A stretch of 64,000 nucleotides of DNA from JAFGXT01 sp963677165. Lineage in GTDB: Bacteria > Verrucomicrobiota > Lentisphaeria > Victivallales > SZUA-371. Of this stretch, positions 16,860-24,898 are shown piece after piece. The stretch's first letter is position 1. Every line of letters starts with the position of its first letter. The position numbers and the translations under genes are program-made. The stretch spans positions 5,270,001 through 5,334,000 of the forward strand of contig CAXXSX010000002.1 in the NCBI GenBank assembly GCA_963677165.2. The letters are read 5' to 3'. The notes under the pieces are model-generated. The model did no database searches and was not told the origin of the DNA. It worked only from the letters and a program-made list of their open reading frames with translations.

Positions 16860-17673
16860 ACATAATCTGCGCTGGGGATTTTCATCTCTGGGATGTCCCG
16901 ACAAAAGCCTTAATGAAATAATTGATCTGGCAGAACACTATCATTTTGACGCGGTAGAACTACGTTGCCTTAACGGCTCAACGGATCTTGTCTCTTACTT
17001 ATGCGATTACGCAGCCAAAGATATGAGCAGATTCAAATCCAGTCCGGTTGAAATCGTAGCGCTGAACAGTTCATTCGGATTGATTGGAGCAAACGACAAT
17101 GATCTGGACGAATTGTTCAAGCTGTCAAGAATCGCAGATATCTTCGGTTGCAAATACATACGAGTATTTCATGGTTTAAAATGGGGCGACACTTGTATCA
17201 ATGCCGATTATCTCCAGGCCGCCTCTACAATAAAGCGTTGGGAAGATTGGAAGAAAAACAATAGTATCAAAGTAGATATAGCCCTGGAAATGCATACCGG
17301 AGCATCTTCTTCAGAAAGCTGCCTGGAACTTTTTAAACATATCAAGCAGGCACTACCGGTAATCTGGGATTCTCACCATACTATTGTTTACGCGAAAGAA
17401 TCCCCGGCTTATACATGGAAACATATGCAGGAATTCATCGTGCATGTCCATGTAAAAGACAGCGTCATGGTGCCTTCGGACCGTCATGATTACACCTATA
17501 CCCTTCCCGGACATGGACATATTCCAACCCGGCAGGTCATTGATTTGCTGGCTGAAAATAATTTTAAGGGAGTCGTATCACTGGAATGGGAAAAACAATG
17601 GCACCCTTATCTAACGGAATTGGAAGAAGCATTTGAATATCTAAAAACCAGCGGATGGAGAAAAGAAGTTTAA
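16843..17673 (+). CDS. Sugar phosphate isomerase/epimerase (xylose isomerase-like TIM barrel)
   Basis: From the ATG at 16843 the protein has 276 residues; this start is preferred over 16831 because GGAG lies 7 bases ahead of it. It shows the AP-endonuclease-2/xylose-isomerase-like barrel: WGFSSLGCPDKSLNEIIDLA at the start, VDIALEMHTG with a metal-ligand Glu, VIWDSHHTI with Asp/His ligands, HVHVKDS, and VSLEWEK with the final Glu. These are the usual divalent-metal ligands of sugar epimerases. It should isomerise a keto- or inosose-type sugar in the cytoplasm. It overlaps both neighbours, indicating translational coupling with the dehydrogenase and the DUF2264 gene. Confidence 0.82.
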   Translation: MTEQHKHNLRWGFSSLGCPDKSLNEIIDLAEHYHFDAVELRCLNGSTDLVSYLCDYAAKDMSRFKSSPVEIVALNSSFGLIGANDNDLDELFKLSRIADIFGCKYIRVFHGLKWGDTCINADYLQAASTIKRWEDWKKNNSIKVDIALEMHTGASSSESCLELFKHIKQALPVIWDSHHTIVYAKESPAYTWKHMQEFIVHVHVKDSVMVPSDRHDYTYTLPGHGHIPTRQVIDLLAENNFKGVVSLEWEKQWHPYLTELEEAFEYLKTSGWRKEV

Positions 17674-19535
17674 TGAAATTGACAGTAAAACCGGAATATC
17701 GTTCATGGGTGGCAACTGCAGAGGCGTTGCTACTTCCGCTGGTTGAACGACTATATCCAGCAATGGGCTGCTTTGATATTGGTGGTCAGGCCAGCAATCA
17801 TGATTCCGATGCTGACCGACTGGAAGCATTTGCCCGTCCGTTTCTTTTAGCAGCGCAGTATCTAGTCGCGTCTCATCACTCAGGCAAAATCAACGATGAT
17901 GAACTATGTACAAATCTAAGAAAAACAATTATCACCGGAGTTACTCCCGGCGTACCAGGATACTGGGGAGAGATTTCCAACTACCATCAGCATACAGTCG
18001 AAAGCGGACTTATTATTATTGCGCTGGAACTGACCCGACCACTCATCTGGGAAACATTCAGCAGCAACGAAAAAGAACTCTTTATCGGATGGCTTTCCGC
18101 AAACCGCGGACTCGGATACCATCAGAACAACCATATGTTCTTTGGAATATTTCCGCTGAGTTTTTTACAACGCGAAAGGCACGGAAGGGAATATGATAAC
18201 GCGATCTGTCTGCGTCTGCTGGAAAAGCTGGAGCGCATGTATATCGGCGGCGGCTGGTTTGAAGACGGCATGAACGAAACCGTGGACTACTACAATGCCT
18301 ACGCGTTTCATTATTATATGCCCATGTGGATCAAAATTTATGGCGGCAACAATCCGGAACTGGAGTCACGCTGGAAAGGCTATCTTCACCAGTTTCTGAA
18401 TCACTGGCAGTATTTCTTTGCCGCAGACGGCAGCATTCCACCATTCGGACGTTCAATCACTTACCGATTCGCGGTAACCGCTCCGTTTGGATTAGGCGCG
18501 GAACTGGACTGTCTACCGTTTCCCGGTGGGACTGCTCGAAATATTTGCACTGAAAACCTGAATTATTTTCTGCAAGGAGATTGTCTTGATGAAAATGGAC
18601 TACTTACAATCGGATGGCTCGGTGAAATGTCTGGAATCAGCGAGAAATACAGTTGCGGTGCTTCGCCTTACTGGGCGGCTAAGGCATTCTTTCCGCTTAC
18701 ACTTCCGGAGGAACATCCATTCTGGCAAAGCGAACTTAAACCATATCCGTCCAGGAGAGAGGACTATTTCCGGTATTTTCCGGAAGCGGAACTGGCGGTC
18801 AGAAGTACTGGGGGACAAGTTGAACTAATCAACTACGGCACCAACATCTTCACCGGGAACACATATTTCGGCCCATACAAATGGGGCAAAAATTCCTATC
18901 GCAGCGATGCCGGTTTTGAAGTACCGGATGAAGGTCAGGTATTTTCACGGGATTCTGCCCTGACAATAGAAGCGGAAAATGGAACGGTATTCGGCCGATT
19001 CAAAACCCATACTATTGATCACGGTAAAAATTTCAGCGCGTTTGCCTATGATTTAGGTGACCGCTTTACCCGGCTGAACACTTATGTTGAAACATTCATC
19101 TGGTTCAACGAGGACTGGCAATTGCAGCTTCACCGCTACATAAGCCATCAGCCGGCAAAAGGTATGCTTGGTGGATTCAGTTTGTCAGGAGAAACAACTC
19201 CTGAAATCAGCATTGACCGGAAACGATGCCTGATAATGAGTAATCACATGGGGTCCGCAATCTACCCACTGGGAGCCACCGTTCCATACCGACTCATATC
19301 TAAATCAGCAACAACAAAACATTTAAAGGGAGGCAGGTCGGCATATCCGGCAATTGAATTAAGCTTGAAAAACGGAGAAGGATTTATCGCTGCACTGATT
19401 GGCTGCGGCAGAGAAGTTCAAAAAAAACAATGGAAACTATATCATGCCATCAAGGGAGAATGGAAACTAAAAAGAGGTAACGGAGAGTGCTGGATTATTC
19501 ATAACCGGCTTCTTCCTCAGTTACAACTTGAATAA
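17673..19535 (+). CDS. DUF2264 family protein, putative glycan-degrading (alpha/alpha)-barrel enzyme
   Basis: From the ATG at 17673 (GGAGAAAAGAAG upstream, TAATG overlap with the epimerase stop) the protein has 620 residues. The first 350 residues match the DUF2264 pattern: SWVATAEALLLPLVERLYPAMG, ARPFLLAAQYL, NHMFFGIFPL, WFEDGMNETVDYYNAYAFHYY. The C-terminal 250 residues should be beta-sandwich. DUF2264 proteins occur in polysaccharide-use loci and are structurally related to unsaturated-glycuronidase or heparinase-like barrels. No signal peptide is visible, so it likely acts in the cytoplasm on imported oligosaccharides. The precise reaction is unknown. Confidence 0.78.
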   Translation: MKLTVKPEYRSWVATAEALLLPLVERLYPAMGCFDIGGQASNHDSDADRLEAFARPFLLAAQYLVASHHSGKINDDELCTNLRKTIITGVTPGVPGYWGEISNYHQHTVESGLIIIALELTRPLIWETFSSNEKELFIGWLSANRGLGYHQNNHMFFGIFPLSFLQRERHGREYDNAICLRLLEKLERMYIGGGWFEDGMNETVDYYNAYAFHYYMPMWIKIYGGNNPELESRWKGYLHQFLNHWQYFFAADGSIPPFGRSITYRFAVTAPFGLGAELDCLPFPGGTARNICTENLNYFLQGDCLDENGLLTIGWLGEMSGISEKYSCGASPYWAAKAFFPLTLPEEHPFWQSELKPYPSRREDYFRYFPEAELAVRSTGGQVELINYGTNIFTGNTYFGPYKWGKNSYRSDAGFEVPDEGQVFSRDSALTIEAENGTVFGRFKTHTIDHGKNFSAFAYDLGDRFTRLNTYVETFIWFNEDWQLQLHRYISHQPAKGMLGGFSLSGETTPEISIDRKRCLIMSNHMGSAIYPLGATVPYRLISKSATTKHLKGGRSAYPAIELSLKNGEGFIAALIGCGREVQKKQWKLYHAIKGEWKLKRGNGECWIIHNRLLPQLQLE

Positions 19536-19605
19536 TTATATCAATTTTAATGACAAATCAATAGAGTTGTATTATTATTAATCAATAGAAGGACACAGAA
19601 GAAAA

Positions 19606-20313
19606 ATGAGAAAAACAAAGAGACAAAAGGCAAATTTCACACTCATCGAACTCCTCGTTGTGATAGCAATCATCGCAATTCTAGCCGGAATGCTACTACC
19701 AGCCCTGGGCAGAGCACGCGATAAGGCAAAACAGATCAATTGCGTAAACCAACTCAAACAGGTTGGAACCTATACAATGATGTACACTCAGGACTATAAT
19801 GAATGGCTGCCTTATGCCAACAATAAAAGTCTTGGAGAAAATTTCATGTGGAATACATTGCTGGTTAACTACTATATGAATGGAGATCCCAAGTTGCTGG
19901 TATGCCCCGCAGCCAGATACGATGGGGTAAACCCGGAAGACATGACTCTAACATATTGCGGTTCATCAACATTACAGTTACAAAGCGGAGTTACTGGATT
20001 CACCAGCAAGGGAGCCAGAAAACTACCTAAGGTATATCATCCATCCGCAGCGATTGTTAATGCCGATGCCGAACAACAGGGAACATACTCAACCTGTAAT
20101 CGTATTATTCCATGGGCCAGCAGCGATTCATCTGCAGTTCAGGCTCAAAATGAGTTTGCAGCAAACAGTCCGGAAGAAAGCAATTCCGATGGTCTTGCAT
20201 TTCGTCACAGCAAAGGAATTAACTTCAACTTTGCCGATGGTCACGCAGAATCAAAAACGTTTAATGACTGCAAACCTATTGACCGTCATCAGTGGGGTGG
20301 TGACAACCGTTGA
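19606..20313 (+). CDS. Pseudopilin-like protein with H-X9-DG motif (locus 2)
   Basis: A 235-residue protein. The prepilin-type leader is 14 residues and strongly basic (MRKTKRQKANFTLIEL), with Asn instead of Gly before FTLIELLVV, and the hydrophobic helix AIIAILAGMLLPAL follows. The C-terminal part contains H-x9-DG (RHSKGINFNFADGHAE). It closely resembles the proteins at 6739 and 36696 at both ends, while the middle differs. It lies between the DUF2264 gene and the secreted acetylesterase, in the same orientation, 70 bases after DUF2264. AGAAGGACAC precedes the ATG. Role unknown; see findings. Confidence 0.85.
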   Translation: MRKTKRQKANFTLIELLVVIAIIAILAGMLLPALGRARDKAKQINCVNQLKQVGTYTMMYTQDYNEWLPYANNKSLGENFMWNTLLVNYYMNGDPKLLVCPAARYDGVNPEDMTLTYCGSSTLQLQSGVTGFTSKGARKLPKVYHPSAAIVNADAEQQGTYSTCNRIIPWASSDSSAVQAQNEFAANSPEESNSDGLAFRHSKGINFNFADGHAESKTFNDCKPIDRHQWGGDNR

Positions 20314-20378
20314 CTTTTATTATCCTCCCAATAAAGGTTATCGCGTCAGAAACAGAACAAATTTAACACGGATATAAA

Positions 20379-22322
20379 ATGAGAAAGATATTTACAGGAT
20401 TTTTAGTGCTTGCAATTTCAGTACTATCACTATCAGCACAGGTAAACATACTAACTTTCAATAAAAAAGGAAAACCGGATCAAAAAGTAAAAGGAGGAGA
20501 GAAGGTTACTTTTGAAGGAGCTCCTGCTATTGTCTGGAAAAATTTAAAGAAAAACACTCAAATCAAAATCAAAAAGTTCTCTCCTGACTGGAGTTCAGCC
20601 ACATCTTTAATCATCAAGATGTACTCAAAGAAGGCAACCGGACAAGTGATCTACTTCGCTCCATACTCTGAAAATGACGCGGCAGAAGGTTACGATTACT
20701 ATAGATATCCGGTAACAATCAACTGGACCGGCTGGAAACAGATCGCAATTCCTTTCAGCCAGTTTAAGGCCGTACGAAGTCCGGCTGGCTGGCAGAAAAT
20801 TGACCAGTTAAAAATAGCTTCAAACTGGGATAAGGCCGGCGGCATCAAATCGGATACGGAACTTTATATCCAGTCCATTACAGCAGGCACCTGTATGGAG
20901 CTATCGGCGATGTTCAGCTGTAATATGGTTCTCCAGAGAAATGAAAAAATCAAAATCTGGGGCAAAGACACGCCCGGACAACTCGTAAAAGCGGAATTTA
21001 ATAATGTAAAGGCGGAAGCAAAGGCTGACGAAAACGGCAAATTTTTGATAACCATGGAATCCCAGAAAGCCGGAGGGCCATACACCTTGAAGGTTTCGGG
21101 ATCAACCCCCATGGAGCTTAAAAACGTTATGGTCGGAGATGTATGGTTCTGCAGCGGACAATCCAATATGGGCATGCAGGTATACAAAACCCTCAATGCG
21201 GAAAAAGAAATAGCAGCAGCAAACTATCCGAATATCAGACTCTTTACAGTTGCCCGCAGAATGGAACTGGCTCCGATAGACGATCTTTCCGGAAAATGGG
21301 ATGTATGTACCCCGGCAACAGTAAAAAACTTCTCCGCAGCAGCATATTATTTTGCACGTGAATTACGAAAAGACATCAAGGTTCCTATTGGACTAATCAA
21401 CTGTTCCTGGGGCGGAACGATGGCCGAAGCATGGATGTCGCTTAAAGCTATCGCGGCGATGCCGGAATTCGAAGCAACCCGCAAAACAGAATATGCCGAA
21501 TTCAAGGATATCGAGAAAGAATATAATAAATGGGACGACATACGAAGACAGTTCAAAAAAGAAAACAAGGACAAATCGGACTTACCCAAACGTCCAAGAA
21601 AACCCCATTGCGTGTCATCAGTTCTATTTAATGCCATGGTGGCCCCTACCCTGAATTTTCCGATACGGGGAGTGATCTGGTGTCAGGGCGAATCCAATGC
21701 CAGAAACGCAGAGTTCTATGAAAAAATCTTCAAAAACTTGATTCTCGACTGGAGAAAAGCCAAAAATTTTCCAGACATGCCGTTTTACTATGTCCAATCG
21801 GCAAATTATCGTGAACGTCAGGCCGAACCATCAGAAAGCTCCTGGAGCACAATTCGTGAAGCACAACGTAAAACCCTGGAACTGCCGAATACCGGTATGG
21901 CTGTGGCAATCGATATCGGAGAGGCAAACGACATTCATCCCAAAAACAAACAGGACGTGGGTAGACGTCTGGCACGTATTGCCATGAATAAGATTTACGG
22001 AAAGCCCTCACTGGAATACTCCGGTCCGGTTATTGAAAAAGCTGATTTTACCAATAGCGGTATTACTTTAACATTCAGTCATTGCAAAGGAGGACTTGAA
22101 GCGAAAGACGGCACGGTTAAGGGATTTGCCCTGCGTGGTCCCGGCGGAGAATGGAAATGGGCCGACAAAGCAGAAATCAGCGATAAAAAAGTGACACTCT
22201 CCTCACAGGCGATTCCGGCTCCGGATGCGGTACGTTACGGCTGGGCCATGAATCCGGATTGTACATTGTACAACAAATCCGGTCTGCCGGCATCGCCTTT
22301 TATGATAGAAAAGAATAAGTAA
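20379..22322 (+). CDS. Secreted sialate O-acetylesterase-type SGNH esterase
   Basis: A 647-residue protein with a signal peptide (about 20 residues, ending LSLSAQ). Residues about 25-170 look like a beta-sandwich carbohydrate-binding domain. The SGNH esterase part begins near residue 170 and shows block I FCSGQSNM with nucleophile S262, GVIWCQGESNA, and IDIGEANDIHPKNK with D518 and H520. Known relatives remove O-acetyl groups from sialic acids or from plant glycans such as xylan. It would act outside the cytoplasm, unmasking the polysaccharide for the lyase at 24899. It starts 65 bases after the pseudopilin gene. Confidence 0.85.
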   Translation: MRKIFTGFLVLAISVLSLSAQVNILTFNKKGKPDQKVKGGEKVTFEGAPAIVWKNLKKNTQIKIKKFSPDWSSATSLIIKMYSKKATGQVIYFAPYSENDAAEGYDYYRYPVTINWTGWKQIAIPFSQFKAVRSPAGWQKIDQLKIASNWDKAGGIKSDTELYIQSITAGTCMELSAMFSCNMVLQRNEKIKIWGKDTPGQLVKAEFNNVKAEAKADENGKFLITMESQKAGGPYTLKVSGSTPMELKNVMVGDVWFCSGQSNMGMQVYKTLNAEKEIAAANYPNIRLFTVARRMELAPIDDLSGKWDVCTPATVKNFSAAAYYFARELRKDIKVPIGLINCSWGGTMAEAWMSLKAIAAMPEFEATRKTEYAEFKDIEKEYNKWDDIRRQFKKENKDKSDLPKRPRKPHCVSSVLFNAMVAPTLNFPIRGVIWCQGESNARNAEFYEKIFKNLILDWRKAKNFPDMPFYYVQSANYRERQAEPSESSWSTIREAQRKTLELPNTGMAVAIDIGEANDIHPKNKQDVGRRLARIAMNKIYGKPSLEYSGPVIEKADFTNSGITLTFSHCKGGLEAKDGTVKGFALRGPGGEWKWADKAEISDKKVTLSSQAIPAPDAVRYGWAMNPDCTLYNKSGLPASPFMIEKNK

Positions 22323-22336
22323 ACAGAGGAAATTCC

Positions 22337-24163
22337 ATGCTGTCAACATATGATTATTGTGTAATTGCATTCTACTTCGTCTTCATGCTGGCGATAGGCT
22401 GGGTGTTCAAGAAGTTCTGCAACAACACCAGTGACTATTTCAGAGGCGGCGGAAAAATGCAATGGTGGATGGCTGGATGTTCCGCGTTCATGGTTGCATT
22501 CAGCGCCTGGACATTCACCGGCGCCGCCAGCAAAGCCTATATGGATGGAACGATTATTCTGGTTGTTTTCATTGGTAATACAATCGGATTTTTTATCAAC
22601 TTCCTGTGGTTCGCGCCGCGTTTCCGTCAGATGCGGGTAATTACTCCTATGCAAGCCGTCAGGGAACGTTTCGGACCAGGCAATGAACAATTCTTTACCT
22701 GGCTGCAGGTTCCCCTCGGCATCTTATACGCCGGAATCTGGCTCAACGGACTGGGAATCTTTCTCGCAGCAGTTTTCGGATTCAACCTTCAAACCACCAT
22801 CATTGTGGTAGGAACAGTGGTTATGATCATGTCGGTAACCGGTGGCTCATGGGCAGTTGTTGCCAGTGACTTCATGCAGGTATTAATCCTGATGCCGGTC
22901 AGTATTGTTGCCGCGGTGCTGGCACTGAACCATCCGGCAATCGGCGGTCTCGGCGGATTCTTTGATAAACTGCCAAAATCCCATTTTGACTGGACGATTC
23001 TGGAACGCACCGACATTCTGTTCTTCTGGATTGTAGCAGTAATACTCCAGAAATTTGTAAGCACCAATAACCTGCTTGATTCATCACGCTACCTTTGTGT
23101 GAAAGATTCAAAACAGGCAAAAAAAGCCGCATTACTTGCCAGTATCATGTTTCTGATCGGACCTCTGGTATGGTTCATTCCTCCGATGGTATCAACGATT
23201 GTATTCCCAGACCTTGCTGCCGTTTTCCCCAAATTGGGAGCCAAAGCCTCCGAAGCGGCATATGTTGCTATTTCCCTTGACACCATGCCAATGGGAATGG
23301 CTGGATTACTGGTAAGCGGTATTTTTGCAGCCACGATGTCTTCAATGGACAGCGGCCTCAACCGCAATGCCGGAATATTCGTGAAGAATTTCTATCAGCC
23401 AGTATTGCGACGCGACGCCAGCGACAAAGAGTTACTGAAAGCCGGAAAAGCAACAACCTGCGTATTCGGCATGCTAGTGGTACTTGCGGCTTTAAATTTT
23501 AGTCATTTGAAAGGGCTCGGGTTATTCGACCTAATGCTCCAGTTTGGAGCATTGGTCGCTTTACCCTACAGCATTCCCTTGGTTTTAGGCGTAATTGTCA
23601 AAAAAGCACCGCGCTGGGCCGGTTGGACCACTGTTCTGGTTGGTCTGGCAGTATCACTGGTCATTAAACTGGCACTAACGCCGGAATTAATCCAGGATAC
23701 GTTCGGCTGGGCCAAGTCCCTATCAACGCGTGAATTCAAAGACTGCGTATTCGCTGTCAGTGTAATTGGGAACGCGATAATCGGCTGCGCCTGGTTCATG
23801 CTGACCTGCGTTATTGATGGAAAACACTCGAAAGAATACAAAGCTCAAATTAACGCGTTCTTCGCAAAAGCAGACCGTCCGGTACTTCCAGATGAAGAAT
23901 CCGGCGATACCGATGTATCACAGTGCGTCGTTCTCGGAAGAATGTGTCTGTGCTACGGTGGATTCATTATCCTGCTGACCCTTATTCCGAACAGCCTAAG
24001 CGGACGTATCGCATTCATCTTCTGCGGCGGCCTGATCGCAATTATAGGATTGTTACTGCTAAAATCAGCAAAACTTCAGTTAAAGGATCGGCAACCGGTA
24101 ACGAAAGAAAAACAAGAAACAAATGAATCAATGGTGGAGCTTACAGATGGGCAACCTGACTAA
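22337..24163 (+). CDS. Sodium:solute symporter family (SSS) transporter
   Basis: A 608-residue integral membrane protein with about 13 to 15 hydrophobic segments. SSS features include DYFRGGGKMQWWMAGCSAFMV near the start, FTGAASKAY, and MSSMDSGLNRNAGIFVKNFY in the middle. The tail of about 25 residues is polar. It should take up a sugar or sugar acid with Na+ at the inner membrane. It starts 14 bases after the esterase gene and ends overlapping the SDR gene by 17 bases, so it is firmly part of the locus 2 operon. Relatives in such loci often carry uronates or short glycan products. Confidence 0.88.
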   Translation: MLSTYDYCVIAFYFVFMLAIGWVFKKFCNNTSDYFRGGGKMQWWMAGCSAFMVAFSAWTFTGAASKAYMDGTIILVVFIGNTIGFFINFLWFAPRFRQMRVITPMQAVRERFGPGNEQFFTWLQVPLGILYAGIWLNGLGIFLAAVFGFNLQTTIIVVGTVVMIMSVTGGSWAVVASDFMQVLILMPVSIVAAVLALNHPAIGGLGGFFDKLPKSHFDWTILERTDILFFWIVAVILQKFVSTNNLLDSSRYLCVKDSKQAKKAALLASIMFLIGPLVWFIPPMVSTIVFPDLAAVFPKLGAKASEAAYVAISLDTMPMGMAGLLVSGIFAATMSSMDSGLNRNAGIFVKNFYQPVLRRDASDKELLKAGKATTCVFGMLVVLAALNFSHLKGLGLFDLMLQFGALVALPYSIPLVLGVIVKKAPRWAGWTTVLVGLAVSLVIKLALTPELIQDTFGWAKSLSTREFKDCVFAVSVIGNAIIGCAWFMLTCVIDGKHSKEYKAQINAFFAKADRPVLPDEESGDTDVSQCVVLGRMCLCYGGFIILLTLIPNSLSGRIAFIFCGGLIAIIGLLLLKSAKLQLKDRQPVTKEKQETNESMVELTDGQPD

Positions 24164-24893
24164 TAAACGAATACTGGTGACTGCAGGTGCACAGGGAATT
24201 GGAGAGGCCATCACCCGCAGCATGCTCGCTGCCGGAGCCAAGGTTGCAATACACTATTTCAGCAGCGCCGAGACCGCGAAAAAACTTCGGGATAGCAATC
24301 CCGGAAAGGTGGAAATATTCAAGGCCGACCTAACCAACAAGGAAGAAGCAGAACAAATGATTTGTGACGCGGCAAAGGCTCTTGGTGGTATCGACTGCCT
24401 GATCAACAATGCCGGTTCTCTCGTTCAGCGGGTATGGACCGGCGATATTACCCGGGAAATATGGCAGAAGATTTTTGATATCAACCTGTCGTCAATGATG
24501 TGGGTAACACAGGCGGCAATCCCCTTTCTGGAACAGAATGAAGGCTCGTCGATCGTCAACCTGTCATCACTGGCAGGACGCAAAGGCGGCCACAGCGGCT
24601 CTTTAATCTATTCCACAATGAAAGGCGGCATTGTAACCATCACAAAGGCTTTAGGCACTGAACTAGGACCAAAGGGAATCAGAGTCAACGCGGTAGCACC
24701 TGGTCTCATCCTGGGCACCAGCTTTCACAATACGCATACCACGCAGAAGTCAGCGGAGACGACCATCAAAGGTATTCCGCTGGGACGAGCGGGAAATGCG
24801 GAAGATGTAGCCAGAGCCGTCCGGTTTCTGGCATCGGAATACGATGGATTTATAAACGGAGCGATCCTTGATATTAACGGAGGAGTTTACTGA
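24147..24893 (+). CDS. Short-chain dehydrogenase/reductase (SDR)
   Basis: From the ATG at 24147 (GGTGGAGC upstream; the frame also opens at 24123) the protein has 248 residues, typical for classical SDRs. It has TAGAQGIG (residues 12-19), NNAG (87-90), catalytic Ser near 140, Y155 and K159 (YSTMK), and INGAILDINGG near the end. It should reduce or oxidise a sugar or keto-deoxy acid with NAD(P)(H) in the cytoplasm. In uronate-lyase loci SDRs often reduce DEH-type unsaturated uronate products, which fits the downstream heparinase-like gene; this is inference. It overlaps the transporter gene by 17 bases. Confidence 0.86.
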   Translation: MGNLTNKRILVTAGAQGIGEAITRSMLAAGAKVAIHYFSSAETAKKLRDSNPGKVEIFKADLTNKEEAEQMICDAAKALGGIDCLINNAGSLVQRVWTGDITREIWQKIFDINLSSMMWVTQAAIPFLEQNEGSSIVNLSSLAGRKGGHSGSLIYSTMKGGIVTITKALGTELGPKGIRVNAVAPGLILGTSFHNTHTTQKSAETTIKGIPLGRAGNAEDVARAVRFLASEYDGFINGAILDINGGVY

Positions 24894-24898
24894 TAATT

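Noticed and set aside
22343..23367. Several frames antisense or out of frame to the SSS transporter
   Set aside because: All overlap the clearly coding transporter gene.
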